From assembly GCF_937960835.1 (NCBI RefSeq), contig NZ_CALGPC010000001.1, positions 112,280-176,279 of the forward strand: a stretch of 64,000 bases of DNA, read 5' to 3'. This DNA comes from an uncultured Ferrovibrio sp. Its GTDB lineage: Bacteria; Pseudomonadota; Alphaproteobacteria; Ferrovibrionales; Ferrovibrionaceae. A model generated the notes under the pieces. That model searched no databases. It saw only the letters and a list, made by a program, of their open reading frames with translations, and had not been told where the DNA came from. Position 1 is the first letter of the stretch; each line of letters opens with the position of its first letter. Below are positions 63,901 through 64,000 of the stretch, in pieces. Both the position numbers and the translations under genes were made by a program.

Positions 63901-64000
63901 ATGGCCAATAAGTTGAAAGCGGCTCTTGCAAATAGCGTGGGTACTCCTGCGACGAAGCCCACAGAATCAGCTCGGGTCGTACAAGCCCCCCCCCCCCCCC
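63901..64000 (+). CDS. Partial CDS, N-terminus only, ending in a C-run
   Basis: The visible start MANKLKAALANSVGTPATKP follows CGGAGG at a good distance. After about 33 readable codons the sequence becomes a run of at least 15 C, which would encode polyproline in the open frame, and the window ends. The start resembles short, plasmid-type partition or regulatory proteins, but too little is visible to name it. Confidence 0.5.
   Translation, partial: MANKLKAALANSVGTPATKPTESARVVQAPPPP

Overview
The window is GC-rich DNA from an alphaproteobacterium, most likely of Rhodospirillales type. The evidence is the gene repertoire: PAS_5, DUF2336, DUF1127, SirB1 and DUF6481-like proteins, a CIRCE-like groESL operon, and an rsmI-yraN-gshB neighbourhood. 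I assign no genus. Most of the sequence is ordinary chromosomal backbone, interrupted by a few short AT-richer accessory patches.

Layout. 1-6.4 kb is a cyanate module. cynA-cynB-cynD-cynS run leftward, and the sigma-54 activator gene cynF is divergent. Between them lie a near-perfect -24/-12 promoter and an array of dyad sites. The start of a nitrate-sensor (NIT) gene lies at the left edge. 6.5-8 kb holds an orphan AbrB-type protein and the two-gene 'mobile mystery protein' A/B cassette (XRE regulator plus Fic enzyme), which has a perfect 16-bp inverted repeat at its start. 8-21.8 kb is general metabolism and regulation: MipA, an M20 amidohydrolase with a LysR regulator, an MFS transporter, an SGNH hydrolase, a methyltransferase, a GlxA-type regulator, YetF, a MerR-CMD pair, a core-MetE enzyme and an AB-hydrolase/OsmC fusion. 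21.6-23.1 kb is an AT-rich scar containing remnants of a DUF5131 (three-Cys) and TcmP pair. 23-25.9 kb has a PAS_5 protein and a split PAS/soluble MCP receptor. 26-28.2 kb is groESL. 28.4-29.2 kb is an accessory patch with a frameshifted membrane-protein gene. 29.3-43.2 kb holds a thioesterase, a DSD1-type PLP enzyme, a histidine kinase, DUF2336, gshB, SirB1, a BON lipoprotein, a broken yraN, rsmI, an LpoA-like lipoprotein, and a receiver/Hpt-like pair that both lack their phosphorylation sites.

43.3-60.1 kb is a large cobalamin cluster. A HupE/UreJ metal permease runs leftward. A cobalamin riboswitch leads into cobW-cobN-cobO-cbiX-cobH-cobL-cobI-cbiG/cobJ-cobM, most of which overlap by 4 nt. 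cobK-cbiD run leftward and cobA-cobB rightward. The enzyme set (CbiX, CbiG, CbiD, no CobG or CobF) is that of the cobalt-early route, yet a full-length CobN, the late chelatase subunit, is also present. 60-62.5 kb has an SH3 protein, a truncated globin, a PPOX flavoprotein and a VOC protein. The last 1.5 kb is poorly coding: a RIME-like palindromic repeat, two small ORFs, and a partial gene behind a 10-bp inverted repeat that ends in a run of at least 15 C.

The most interesting points are the sigma-54 cyanate switch with its operator array, the mobile mystery A/B cassette with its hairpin/operator, the collapsed three-Cys/TcmP cassette, the phospho-dead receiver/Hpt pair, and the mixed cobalt-insertion logic of the B12 cluster.
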